Below, one piece after another: positions 7,876-15,214 of a stretch of DNA of 38,513 nucleotides. A program made the position numbers and the translations under genes. This DNA comes from Amylibacter sp. GTDB taxonomy: Bacteria; Pseudomonadota; Alphaproteobacteria; Rhodobacterales; Rhodobacteraceae. The stretch lies in NCBI GenBank assembly GCA_016764475.1, contig JAESRV010000077.1, positions 1 to 38,513 of the forward strand, in the 5' to 3' direction. The notes under the pieces are model-generated. The model did not search any database. It was not told the origin of the DNA and saw nothing but the letters and a program-made list of their open reading frames with translations. Numbering within the stretch: the stretch's first letter is position 1; every line of letters begins with the position of its first letter.

Positions 7876-8637
7876 CAGGCACGACATGCCACCGTCCAGC
7901 TTGGCGCATTCCGTGTTGTTAACCTGGCGCACCTCAAAACCCGCATCGCGCAATCGCTGTGCGGTTTTTGGAAACCCTGCGGCCATAATCACAAACTGAT
8001 TATAGCGAATGGCATTCGCTGCCGCCTCTTCACCGTCTGCTGTATGGATCACGCGGTAGCCTTCAAAACACCCCGAAGCATCCAGCCGTTTCGTGGCCAA
8101 TATCGTTTCCGCGTCCAACAAAGAACAGTCCGTCTTAAAGTGCAACACGCCTTCGGGCGTGAACACTTCGCGCACGCTATAGCCCCAAGGTGCCACAAGT
8201 TTAGTAAGTTCTGCCACACCTTGTGCATCCGTACGCGCAGAACGCCCCACCAGTATTTCCTTAGCCGTGGTCAGAATATCGCCCCCCTCGATAAAGCCTG
8301 TTTCAACCGCCAGAACCTGATCATAAAACCCGCGCAAAGCAGGGGCCATTTGCGCCACTTCGCCCATGCGCGATGCCGCCCCTGGCCGCATCAAAATCGC
8401 ACCTTCGGGCAGGCAAAGTGCTGTGTCTTCCACAAACACCCCATCGGGGAAATCTTCTAGCGCGGGCAGTTCCACAACATCAGCCCCCGTTTCACGCAAA
8501 GTGACTACATAATGCGCATGATCTTTCAGCATTTGCGCCAAGTCAGGCGTGCCAATATCAGCCGCCCGCAACCCGTCCACAATACTGGCACTGGGTTTGC
8601 GGGTAATCGCGCGACTAAATTCGTATGAATGTTCCAT
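7861..8637 (-). CDS. ddaH: N(omega),N(omega)-dimethylarginine dimethylaminohydrolase (DDAH)
   Basis: A 258-residue enzyme of the guanidino-group-modifying superfamily. DDAH converts asymmetric dimethyl- or monomethyl-arginine to citrulline plus dimethylamine or methylamine. Length and motifs follow the Pseudomonas aeruginosa enzyme (254 residues): RKPSASIVDGL near the start, FPDGVFVEDTA (64-73), EGGD with Glu118, LHFKTD with His166, and the C-terminal DGGMSCLSLRF with catalytic Cys253. It is the last gene of a tetR-aruH-aruI-ddaH run, starting 12 bases after aruI with a clear AAGGAG site. Association with arginine transaminase and decarboxylase genes suggests a role in methylarginine breakdown. 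Arginine deiminase activity is less likely given size and motif match. Confidence 0.85.
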   Translation of the reverse strand: MEHSYEFSRAITRKPSASIVDGLRAADIGTPDLAQMLKDHAHYVVTLRETGADVVELPALEDFPDGVFVEDTALCLPEGAILMRPGAASRMGEVAQMAPALRGFYDQVLAVETGFIEGGDILTTAKEILVGRSARTDAQGVAELTKLVAPWGYSVREVFTPEGVLHFKTDCSLLDAETILATKRLDASGCFEGYRVIHTADGEEAAANAIRYNQFVIMAAGFPKTAQRLRDAGFEVRQVNNTECAKLDGGMSCLSLRF

Positions 8638-8649
8638 CTATTTGCTCCT

Positions 8650-10221
8650 TCAAGCCTTAATTTCAATCATCGCAGGCCCTGCAAGCGGCTGCACCGCGCG
8701 CATGGCTGCCGCCAAACCATCCTTGGTCATTTCACAGCTTTGAAACGGTATCCCGAAGGCCTTGGCCATATGATCAAACTTCGGCGGGGTCGGATCACAA
8801 CCGACAATTTCCACGCCTGCGCGCGCCATCGAAGTTTCAATTTCCAGATAACCGTGATTATTCCAGACAATGAACAGGATGGGCAATTTTTCATCCACCG
8901 CCACCATTATTTCAGGTGAGGTAAACTGCGATCCACCATCCCCTACCAAACAAACCACCTTCGCTGTTGGATCCGCCAAAGACGCGCCAATACACGCTGG
9001 AATAGAATAGCCCAGCGCACCAAAACCAGTGGCCGCATTAAACCACCCACCTGCGCGGTCATGGTCATAATAAAGGTTGCCCGCATAGGTTACTTGGCAA
9101 CTGTCACCGATCAATATCGCATTTGGCATTTCCGCTTGTATGGTTTCCAACATGCCAACTAACACTCTGTAATCAGGCCCTATTTCTTCAAATGCGGCGC
9201 ACCTAACCGCTTCCGCCCGACTTGCCCCATTGCAATCAGAAGTGCCTTCACCAAGGGCTGCCAACAACGCAGGCAATACCTGTTCAACGCGCCCGCAAAT
9301 CGGGTGATCTACAGGGTGCCGCGCCAGTTGATCCGCACTTATATCCACACGGATCAACTGCGCCACCTCAGGCGGCCAAACCGTGCCGTACATGCCGTAA
9401 TCCGTAGGCCCGAATTCTGTTCCCAAAGCCAAAACCAGATCCGCCCCCGTGATTAAACTGTTGACGGATTTCAGGCTTGGGCTGGCAGCCACACATAGAT
9501 CATGCCCGTGCATTAACCCCCGCGCATTAACCGTTTCAACCACAGGCGCATCCAGCCGTTTCGCCAGTTTTTGCAAATCAGCCTCAGCCCATCGCGCCCC
9601 GCCGCCTGCGATAATCACAGGTAATTTCGCCGCCCTTAGCAAAGCCGCAATCGCCGTTAAATCCTGCATAGGCTTTTCAACTATCGGCGCAGAAACATCA
9701 GCTGCAACCGTATAAGGCAGCTTCATCACATCCGTCGGCACCTCGATATGCACAGGGCCACCGCGCCCGTTATCAAACAAGTCGTACGCCTGATCCAATG
9801 CCGCCACCAAATCATCCTCACCGCGCAACTGCGTAGAGGCCAAAGCCAATGTCGCCGTCATTTCCTGTTGCGCAGGCAGTTCATGCAAACAGCCCAACCC
9901 GCGCCCCAAAGTATCGGTCGCATTGACGCCGGAAATCACCAGCATCGGCACACTATCGGCCCGCGCCTGCGCCATCGGCGTAAATGTATTTGCCAGCCCC
10001 GGCCCGGTGATTACAAACGCCACACCGGGTTTGCCCGAAACCCGCGCATAGCCATCGGCCATAAACCCCGTACCTTGTTCATGGCGCGCCGTGATATGGC
10101 GGATTTTTGATCCTGCCAGCCCGCGATACAATTCCACGGTGTGAACACCCGGAATACCAAAAACAATCTCAACACCGCGCGCTTCCAACTGCGCTACCAG
10201 TGCTTCGCCTATTGTTGTCAT
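8650..10221 (-). CDS. aruI: Thiamine diphosphate-dependent 5-guanidino-2-oxopentanoate decarboxylase (AruI-like)
   Basis: A 523-residue enzyme of the acetolactate synthase/pyruvate decarboxylase fold. N-terminal pyrimidine-binding domain: VEIVFGIPGVHTVELYRGL, then catalytic Glu in ITARHEQGTGFMADGYAR. Central domain about 180-310. C-terminal diphosphate-binding motif GDGGSQFTSPEI with IVWNNHGY. AruI decarboxylates 2-ketoarginine, the product of arginine transamination, to 4-guanidinobutyraldehyde. The neighbouring transaminase strongly favours this over a biosynthetic acetolactate synthase, and no regulatory subunit gene is present. The start at 10221 overlaps the aruH stop by 4 bases (ATGA). 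An upstream in-frame start at 10269 would lie inside aruH and was rejected. Confidence 0.75.
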   Translation of the reverse strand: MTTIGEALVAQLEARGVEIVFGIPGVHTVELYRGLAGSKIRHITARHEQGTGFMADGYARVSGKPGVAFVITGPGLANTFTPMAQARADSVPMLVISGVNATDTLGRGLGCLHELPAQQEMTATLALASTQLRGEDDLVAALDQAYDLFDNGRGGPVHIEVPTDVMKLPYTVAADVSAPIVEKPMQDLTAIAALLRAAKLPVIIAGGGARWAEADLQKLAKRLDAPVVETVNARGLMHGHDLCVAASPSLKSVNSLITGADLVLALGTEFGPTDYGMYGTVWPPEVAQLIRVDISADQLARHPVDHPICGRVEQVLPALLAALGEGTSDCNGASRAEAVRCAAFEEIGPDYRVLVGMLETIQAEMPNAILIGDSCQVTYAGNLYYDHDRAGGWFNAATGFGALGYSIPACIGASLADPTAKVVCLVGDGGSQFTSPEIMVAVDEKLPILFIVWNNHGYLEIETSMARAGVEIVGCDPTPPKFDHMAKAFGIPFQSCEMTKDGLAAAMRAVQPLAGPAMIEIKA

Positions 10222-11411
10222 GCAACCATTCCTTTTAATCCGTGCGCGTGATTGGCAATCCGCGCACAAGCCTCTTTCACAACCGCGTCATCCTTGGTCA
10301 GCGCAAAGCGCACCCAATGTTTCAAAGACGCCCCGAAAGACGCCCCGGGCATCACCGCAACACCTGCATTTTCAAGTAAATCATGCGCATATTCATTGCT
10401 TGCCAATCCGCTGGCAGAGGCATCAATCAGCACAAACATACCACCTTGCGGCTTGTTCACCCGCAGGCCTGCAACGCCATCAAGTGCTTCAAAAACCATA
10501 CCCGCCCGTTTGGCAAACCGCCCGCGCATAGCCTTTGCCACCTCAGAAGGTTCTGAAACCGCATGGGCTGTCATATCCGCAATAAACGGCTGATTGCCGA
10601 ACAACATGGTTTCAGCCACGGGCAACACGCGTGCCGTAAACTCTGGCGAACCCACAGCCCAGCCAGTGCGAAATCCGGGGGCTGCATGGGATTTTGATAT
10701 GGATGAAACCACAATCACCCGATCGGCAAATTCTTCATACGCCAAGGGGGAGGTAAAGGTGGCATTGTCAAAAACCATCTCTTCATAAACCTCGTCCGAG
10801 ATGATCCACAGATCATGTTTTACCGCCAAGGCACCAATTTCAGCAATATCATCCGCCGTCAAAATCGCACCCGTCGGGTTATGCGGCGTGTTCAACAATA
10901 TCGCGCGGCTGCGCGGTGTAATGCACGTTTCAATGTCCGCCGCCTGCATCCGAAACCCGTTTTCAGATCGCATCGGTACCGCTACTATTTTCGCCCCGCT
11001 TGCCCTTACCACGCCTTCGTAACAGGCATACATCGGATCGCCCACAAGCACTTCATCCCCCGCTTGGCTTATCCCTGTCAAAGCCAGATAAAGCGATGAT
11101 TGAGTACCCGGCAGGCACAAAAATTGATCCGCCCCGATCACGCGCCCGGTACTGCGCGTGTAGCGTTTGGAAAGCGCGTCCAGCAGACCCGCTTCACCGC
11201 GCCCGTTAGAGTATTTCGTGCGCCCCGCATCCAGTGCCTTTTTCGCGGTTTCAATCAGCCCATCAGGTGTCTCCACATCGGGTTCCCCAATGGTCATCAT
11301 CAAGATATCACGCCCTTCCGCGCGCAATTTCACAGCCCGTAAATGCACTTCCCATTTCGCACTGCCCAGCCCCGAAAGCCGCTCTGTTATCGACGCATAT
11401 CGCATTGTCAT
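10218..11411 (-). CDS. aruH: Arginine--pyruvate transaminase (AruH-like), PLP fold type I
   Basis: A 397-residue class I/II aminotransferase. Motifs seen: MTIGEPDVETPD (40-50), TKYSNGRGEAGLLDAL, NTPHNPTGA (about 174-182), ISDEVYEEMVF (about 204-214) and the PLP lysine in SSISKSHAAPGFRTGW (about residue 240). The N-terminus MRYASITERLSG and the segment VPMRSENGFR align by eye with P. aeruginosa AruH, which transaminates L-arginine with pyruvate. It overlaps tetR by 4 bases and aruI by 4 bases, so the three products are translationally coupled. Whether it also accepts methylated arginine, as mammalian AGXT2 does, is an open inference. A general aspartate-family aminotransferase is the main alternative. 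Confidence 0.75.
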   Translation of the reverse strand: MTMRYASITERLSGLGSAKWEVHLRAVKLRAEGRDILMMTIGEPDVETPDGLIETAKKALDAGRTKYSNGRGEAGLLDALSKRYTRSTGRVIGADQFLCLPGTQSSLYLALTGISQAGDEVLVGDPMYACYEGVVRASGAKIVAVPMRSENGFRMQAADIETCITPRSRAILLNTPHNPTGAILTADDIAEIGALAVKHDLWIISDEVYEEMVFDNATFTSPLAYEEFADRVIVVSSISKSHAAPGFRTGWAVGSPEFTARVLPVAETMLFGNQPFIADMTAHAVSEPSEVAKAMRGRFAKRAGMVFEALDGVAGLRVNKPQGGMFVLIDASASGLASNEYAHDLLENAGVAVMPGASFGASLKHWVRFALTKDDAVVKEACARIANHAHGLKGMVA

Positions 11412-12043
11412 TCCTTTAACTTCAACCCAAGAATAGCACCCACTGACGCCAAGCCGATGGCAGGTAATTCACCTGTTTCAAACGAGTTTGGCAGCGCACT
11501 GCCCTCCAGCCACAACCCGTCCAGCACCGCGTTGCAAGCAATCGCAAGCCTGCGCAAAGCGGCTTTGTCTTTGGGTTGACCTATCTCTATGAAAGTTTCA
11601 GAAATCAAAACCTGCAATGCATCCCGAAATTGAAAATATGTTTTTTCATGGATCGCCTGCATTGACTTATCACGTTGAACAGATTGTATAAAACCTGCCC
11701 ATAAAGCCAGAGATCGTGCATCAATAACAGGCGGCGCCAAAGAGGTTTTCACTAACGAGATAAGACCGGACAATCCTGAAAGCCCCCCATCAACCGTCGC
11801 ATAAGCGGCATAGCGCATTGTTGTCATGTGCCGTTCATAAGCGGCCCCGATCAGGTCTTCCTTGGTCACGAAATAATGCCGTATCAACCCTGGTGTAACA
11901 CCTGCTTCCATCGCGATATTGCGCACGGTCGCAGCCTCTGGCCCGCCAGACGCGATCAGCGACAATGTTGCATCAATCAGCGCATCTTGGCGCTGATCAG
12001 AGCTTTCCCTTTTGAAGGTTTTACGAGAATCGTTCATGTTCAT
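11408..12043 (-). CDS. TetR-family regulator (BetI-like)
   Basis: A 211-residue repressor-type protein. The helix-turn-helix spans about residues 36-64, with ATVRNIAMEAGVTPGLIRHYF, close to the BetI subgroup. The C-terminal ligand domain (about 85-205) is typical in length. It is the first gene of the coupled run with aruH, aruI and ddaH (ATGA overlap with aruH), and it is divergent from the flavin dehydrogenase gene. A perfect 18-bp palindrome-like site (12052-12069) sits 9 bases before its start, which suggests it represses both directions. The ligand may be arginine, a methylarginine or a methylated amine. The ATG at 12037 is an alternative start. Confidence 0.85.
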   Translation of the reverse strand: MNMNDSRKTFKRESSDQRQDALIDATLSLIASGGPEAATVRNIAMEAGVTPGLIRHYFVTKEDLIGAAYERHMTTMRYAAYATVDGGLSGLSGLISLVKTSLAPPVIDARSLALWAGFIQSVQRDKSMQAIHEKTYFQFRDALQVLISETFIEIGQPKDKAALRRLAIACNAVLDGLWLEGSALPNSFETGELPAIGLASVGAILGLKLKE

Positions 12044-12051
12044 TTTCGCTT

Positions 12052-12069
12052 ATTATACGCTTGTATAAT
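12052..12069. promoter_or_regulatory. Putative TetR operator in the divergent promoter
   Basis: ATTATAC (12052-12058) and GTATAAT (12063-12069) are perfect inverted arms around GCTT. The site sits in the 72-base region between the TetR gene (start 12043) and the dehydrogenase gene (start 12116), where it could overlap both promoters. Dyad symmetry and placement next to an autologous TetR gene are the evidence. Binding is inferred. Confidence 0.6.
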
Positions 12070-12115
12070 TTCATAAAATAATGCACAATACAAACGAAAT
12101 TTCAAGGTGTATGCG

Positions 12116-14175
12116 ATGCCTGACAACAACAAATATTCCCGCCTGTTTGAGCCGGTTAAAATCGGCCCCGTGACCGCACCCAACCGCTTCTATCAAGTGC
12201 CGCATTGTTGCGGCATGGGCCACGTCAGGCCACAAGCCCACGCCGCCATGCGCGCCATGAAAGCCGAAGGTGGCTGGGGGGTTGTCAGCACTGAAGAATG
12301 TGAAATCCACCCCAGTTCCGACCTGTCACCCTACGCCGAACAACGCCTGTGGGATGCCCGCGACATCCCCGCATTGCGCTTGATGACAGAGGCAGTTCAC
12401 GCCAAAGGTGCGCTTGCGGCGATTGAGCTGGTACACAACGGCAATCACGCCGCCAACATGCTGACCCGCGCCCCCCCCTTGCACCATCCGATATGTCCGT
12501 TGACTTTGCCTACCCCAAACAAGCCCGCGCCATGGACAAATCCGACATCCGCGAATTTCGCCGCTGGCACCGTGCGGCTGCACGCCGCGCCAAGAAAGCT
12601 GGCTTTGACGTGATCTATGTTTACGCGGGTCACCACATGTCGCTACCGCACCATTTCCTGTTGCCCCAGTTCAATGACCGCACCGATGAATACGGCGGCA
12701 GTCTGGAAAACCGCGCCCGCCTGATCCGCGAATTGCTGGAAGAAACCCACGAAGAAGTCGGCGATACCTGCGCAGTGGCCTTCCGTTTCGCAGTAGATGA
12801 AATGCAAGGCATAGACGGTATGCAAGCCCATGAAGAAGGCCGCGCCGTGGTGGAAATGCTGGCCGAATTACCCGACCTGTGGGATGTGAACGTGTCCGAT
12901 TGGGCAAACGACAGTGCCACCACGCGGTTCCAACCCAATGACGGCTATCAGACACCCTATATTGAGTTCGTCAAACAGGTCACCACCAAACCCGTGGTCG
13001 CCGTTGGCCGCCTGACATCCCCTGATATGATGCTGTCACTGGTCAAACGCGGCGTAGTTGATTTCATCGGTGCTGCACGGCCTTCCATCGCCGATCCGTT
13101 TCTACCGCAGAAAATTCAACAAGGCCGCATTGATGAAATCCGCGAATGTATTGGCTGCAATATCTGTGTTTCCAGCGATAATCTGGGCATCCCCATTCGC
13201 TGCACCCAAAACCCCACAATCGGCGAAGAATGGCGGCGCGGCTGGCACCCTGAAAACATCGCCGCGAAGGGTAAAGAAGAACAAGCTTTGGTTATAGGTG
13301 CCGGCCCCGCAGGTCTGGAATGCACCATGCAACTGGCCAAACGCGGCTACCAAGTGACGCTTGCGGAAGCAGGCAAAGAACTGGGCGGCCGCGTCCCGCG
13401 TGAGGCAGGCTTGCTAGGCTTGGGCGCATGGAAACGGGTCACGGACCACCGCATTTACGATTTGCAACAACGCGCCAATGTGCAGATTTTCAAGGAAAGT
13501 AACCTGACAGCCGATGATGTGATTGAGCTGGGCATTCCCAACGTTTTCATCGCCACAGGTGCCGGCTGGCGGCGTGATGGTGTTGGGCGTAGTACGCGTC
13601 AACCCATTGAAATACATTCCGATATGACGATCTTAACGCCTGATGATATCATGGCGGGGCAAAGCCTAAAAGGCACGGTTTTAATCTATGATGATGATCA
13701 GATTTACATAGGCGGCGTTTTAGCAGAGCATTTGGCGCACGCGGGTCACAAGGTGATTTTCGCGACCCCTGCCAGCATGGTATCACCCTGGACGGAAAAT
13801 ACACTTGAACAGCCCCGTATTCAAAAAAACCTGATTGAACGCAGTGTGGATATTCACACAGGTGCTACATTGAAAACAGTGGATAAATCAGGGTGTGATC
13901 TGGCTTGCATATACACTCAACAGCCCCGCCACATCGCTTGCGACAGCGTGATCATGGTCACCGAACGCACCCGTCACACAGACCTGTTTGATGCCTTGAA
14001 AGTCAGCAAAACATCGTTTCAAACACTGGAACTGATCGGTGATGCCGCATCCCCCGGCTTGATCGCTGACGCAGTCTATGCAGGGCATATGGCCGCCAGA
14101 AACTTCGAAGAAGACCCCGAAAAAGTCGCCCAACAAATGTTCAGACGTGAGATTGTTTCATTACAAAATCAATAA
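12116..14175 (+). pseudogene. dgcA: TMADH/DgcA-like FMN, 4Fe-4S, FAD dehydrogenase, frameshifted at a C8 run
   Basis: One gene read in two frames: 12116 to about 12479, then about 12480 to 14175. The break is in C8 at 12471-12478. One extra C (or two fewer) restores a single reading frame of about 686 residues, the usual length of this family. N-terminal TIM barrel: NRFYQVPHC with Cys31, equivalent to the flavinylated Cys30 of trimethylamine dehydrogenase, then AEGGWGVVSTEECEI. The 4Fe-4S cluster motif is CIGCNICV plus IRCTQNP. The FAD-binding part starts ALVIGAGPAGLE. Of the TMADH aromatic bowl only one Trp (VSDWAND) appears kept: Tyr60 is Glu and Trp355 is Asp, which resembles the dimethylglycine demethylase DgcA. 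Such enzymes oxidatively N-demethylate amines and release formaldehyde. It is divergent from tetR-aruH-aruI-ddaH, so the substrate could be dimethylamine or another N-methyl compound. No DgcB partner is adjacent. Confidence 0.75.
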
Positions 14176-14197
14176 TTTGAAAAATATTCAGATTATT
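14171..14197 (+). terminator. AT-rich hairpin at the end of the dehydrogenase gene
   Basis: AATAATTTGAA (14171-14181) pairs with TTCAGATTATT (14187-14197) over 11 positions with one G-U wobble, around a 5-base loop. It overlaps the stop codon of the dehydrogenase gene. The stem is AT-rich and has no T run after it, so a weak terminator or 3'-end processing element is possible. Confidence 0.35.
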
Positions 14198-14198
14198 C

Positions 14199-14228
14199 GG
14201 GAATAAATTCACGGCTTCGGTGTCTAAC
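14199..14228 (+). promoter_or_regulatory. Possible ECF-type promoter before the small exported protein
   Basis: GGAATA (14200-14205) and TCTAAC (14223-14228) are 17 bases apart and resemble the two-box layout of ECF promoters (GGAAY-type -35 and a short -10). They lie about 57 bases before the COG4315-type gene that is followed by an ECF sigma factor, so autoregulation would be expected. Pattern-based only. Confidence 0.25.
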
Positions 14229-14284
14229 TATATGAGACCAGATGAAACGGTCTTCAATCAACTTTAGTTACTGGAGAAAATCTA

Positions 14285-14662
14285 ATGAAAATATTACTCA
14301 CAACATCCGCGCTTATTCTAACAAGCCTGGCCGCATCGGTTGCATATGCTGCCCCAGTGACCGAAATGGACTCTTCCATCGGCCCTGTGTTGACAGGCGA
14401 GAACGGTATGACACTATACACGTTCAAAAAAGACAAAGCGAATATGTCAAACTGCAACGGCGGCTGCGCACAGAAATGGCCACCCCTGATGGCTGCCGGT
14501 GATGCTACAGCATCGGGTGACTATACGATCATTAAACGCCAAGACGGCACACATCAGTGGGCAAAGGACAGCATGCCACTTTATTTTTGGGTTAAAGACA
14601 CAAAAGCTGGCGATGTCACAGGTGACGGTGTTAAAGGTGTATGGGATGCGGCCCGTCCGTAA
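14285..14662 (+). CDS. Exported COG4315-type protein of unknown function
   Basis: A 125-residue secreted protein. The signal peptide covers residues 1-22, with likely cleavage after AYA. The mature part carries the family motif GENGMTLYTFKKDKANMSNCNGGCAQKWPPL (about 40-70), with a Cys pair in CNGGC. A second, related segment includes GTHQWAKDSMPLYFWVKDTKAGDVTGD. This secreted-repeat family (lipoprotein_15/COG4315) has no defined role; the Cys pair and aromatic residues suggest redox or metal chemistry in the envelope. GGAG lies at the usual distance before the ATG. It directly precedes an ECF sigma/anti-sigma pair and is a likely target or co-regulated member. Confidence 0.8.
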   Translation: MKILLTTSALILTSLAASVAYAAPVTEMDSSIGPVLTGENGMTLYTFKKDKANMSNCNGGCAQKWPPLMAAGDATASGDYTIIKRQDGTHQWAKDSMPLYFWVKDTKAGDVTGDGVKGVWDAARP

Positions 14663-14678
14663 TTTCTATTTCAGGAAA

Positions 14679-14700
14679 GAAGGCACCAACAGGTGCCTTC
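14679..14700 (+). promoter_or_regulatory. Perfect hairpin over the putative start region of the ECF sigma gene
   Basis: GAAGGCACC (14679-14687) pairs with GGTGCCTTC (14692-14700) over 9 bp around AACA. The left arm holds the best Shine-Dalgarno match (GAAGG). The right arm holds the GTG start candidate at 14693. The stem would hide both and could control sigma-factor translation. It could instead terminate or attenuate transcription after the exported-protein gene, but no T run follows. Confidence 0.5.
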
Positions 14701-15214
14701 AAATATTCACATGAAGCCAATGGAAGCCAAAATACTTGATCTTCTACCCTTACTACGCAGGTATTCAAGAAGTCTGTCCGACAACACCCCGGACGCTGAG
14801 GATCTGTTGCAGGACAGCCTTGCTGCGGCCTTGGCCAGCCAAGGGTCTTGGCGTGGCAGAAATCTGAAAAGCTGGTTGATGACAATCATGACTAATCAAA
14901 ATCGCAACCGACGCAGGCGGGTACGGAATGCCCCCGGTTTTACCAATATGGAATATGCTGATACAATTGCGACTGAAAATCCGCAAAGTGACCCATTGGA
15001 ACGCGACCGTTTGCAAGCGGCAATTAACCTGTTGTCTGATGAAAACCGGTCAGTATTAATGTTGGTTGTGGTTGAAGGTTATTCTTATGCGGAAGTGGCT
15101 GACATTCTAAGCATTCCGCTTGGTACAGTCATGTCGCGCCTGTCGCGTGCCCGTAAAAAAGTTGCAGACACACTGGAGGGCAAGAATATTGTTGCCTTGA
15201 GGAAGCCCATATGA
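14693..15214 (+). CDS. ECF (extracytoplasmic function) RNA polymerase sigma factor
   Basis: A sigma-70 family ECF factor of 173 residues from the GTG at 14693, or 167 from the ATG at 14711. Region 2 includes LLPLLRRYSRSLSDNTPDAEDLLQDSL and the -10-recognising segment WLMTIMTNQNRNRRRR. A short linker is followed by region 4, with EVADILSIPLGTVMSRLSRARKKV as the -35-binding helix-turn-helix. It directs transcription of an envelope stress-type regulon when its anti-sigma factor is inactivated. That factor is the next gene and overlaps by 4 bases (ATGA). The GTG start has a GAAGG site 9 bases upstream but lies in a perfect hairpin. The ATG at 14711 has no visible ribosome-binding site. Confidence 0.85.
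   Translation: MPSNIHMKPMEAKILDLLPLLRRYSRSLSDNTPDAEDLLQDSLAAALASQGSWRGRNLKSWLMTIMTNQNRNRRRRVRNAPGFTNMEYADTIATENPQSDPLERDRLQAAINLLSDENRSVLMLVVVEGYSYAEVADILSIPLGTVMSRLSRARKKVADTLEGKNIVALRKPI

Noticed and set aside
8650-10221. Acetolactate synthase large subunit
   Set aside because: No small-subunit gene is near and the coupled transaminase is AruH-like; AruI fits better, although the fold is shared.
12032-12041. GTTCATGTTC as a second LexA-like site before tetR
   Set aside because: The spacing between the GTTC halves is 2, not 7, and it lies in the coding start of tetR.
12107-12613. A separate 168-codon gene overlapping the longer dehydrogenase reading frame
   Set aside because: Its first 120 residues are the true N-terminus of the dehydrogenase; the rest is out-of-frame translation after the C8 run.
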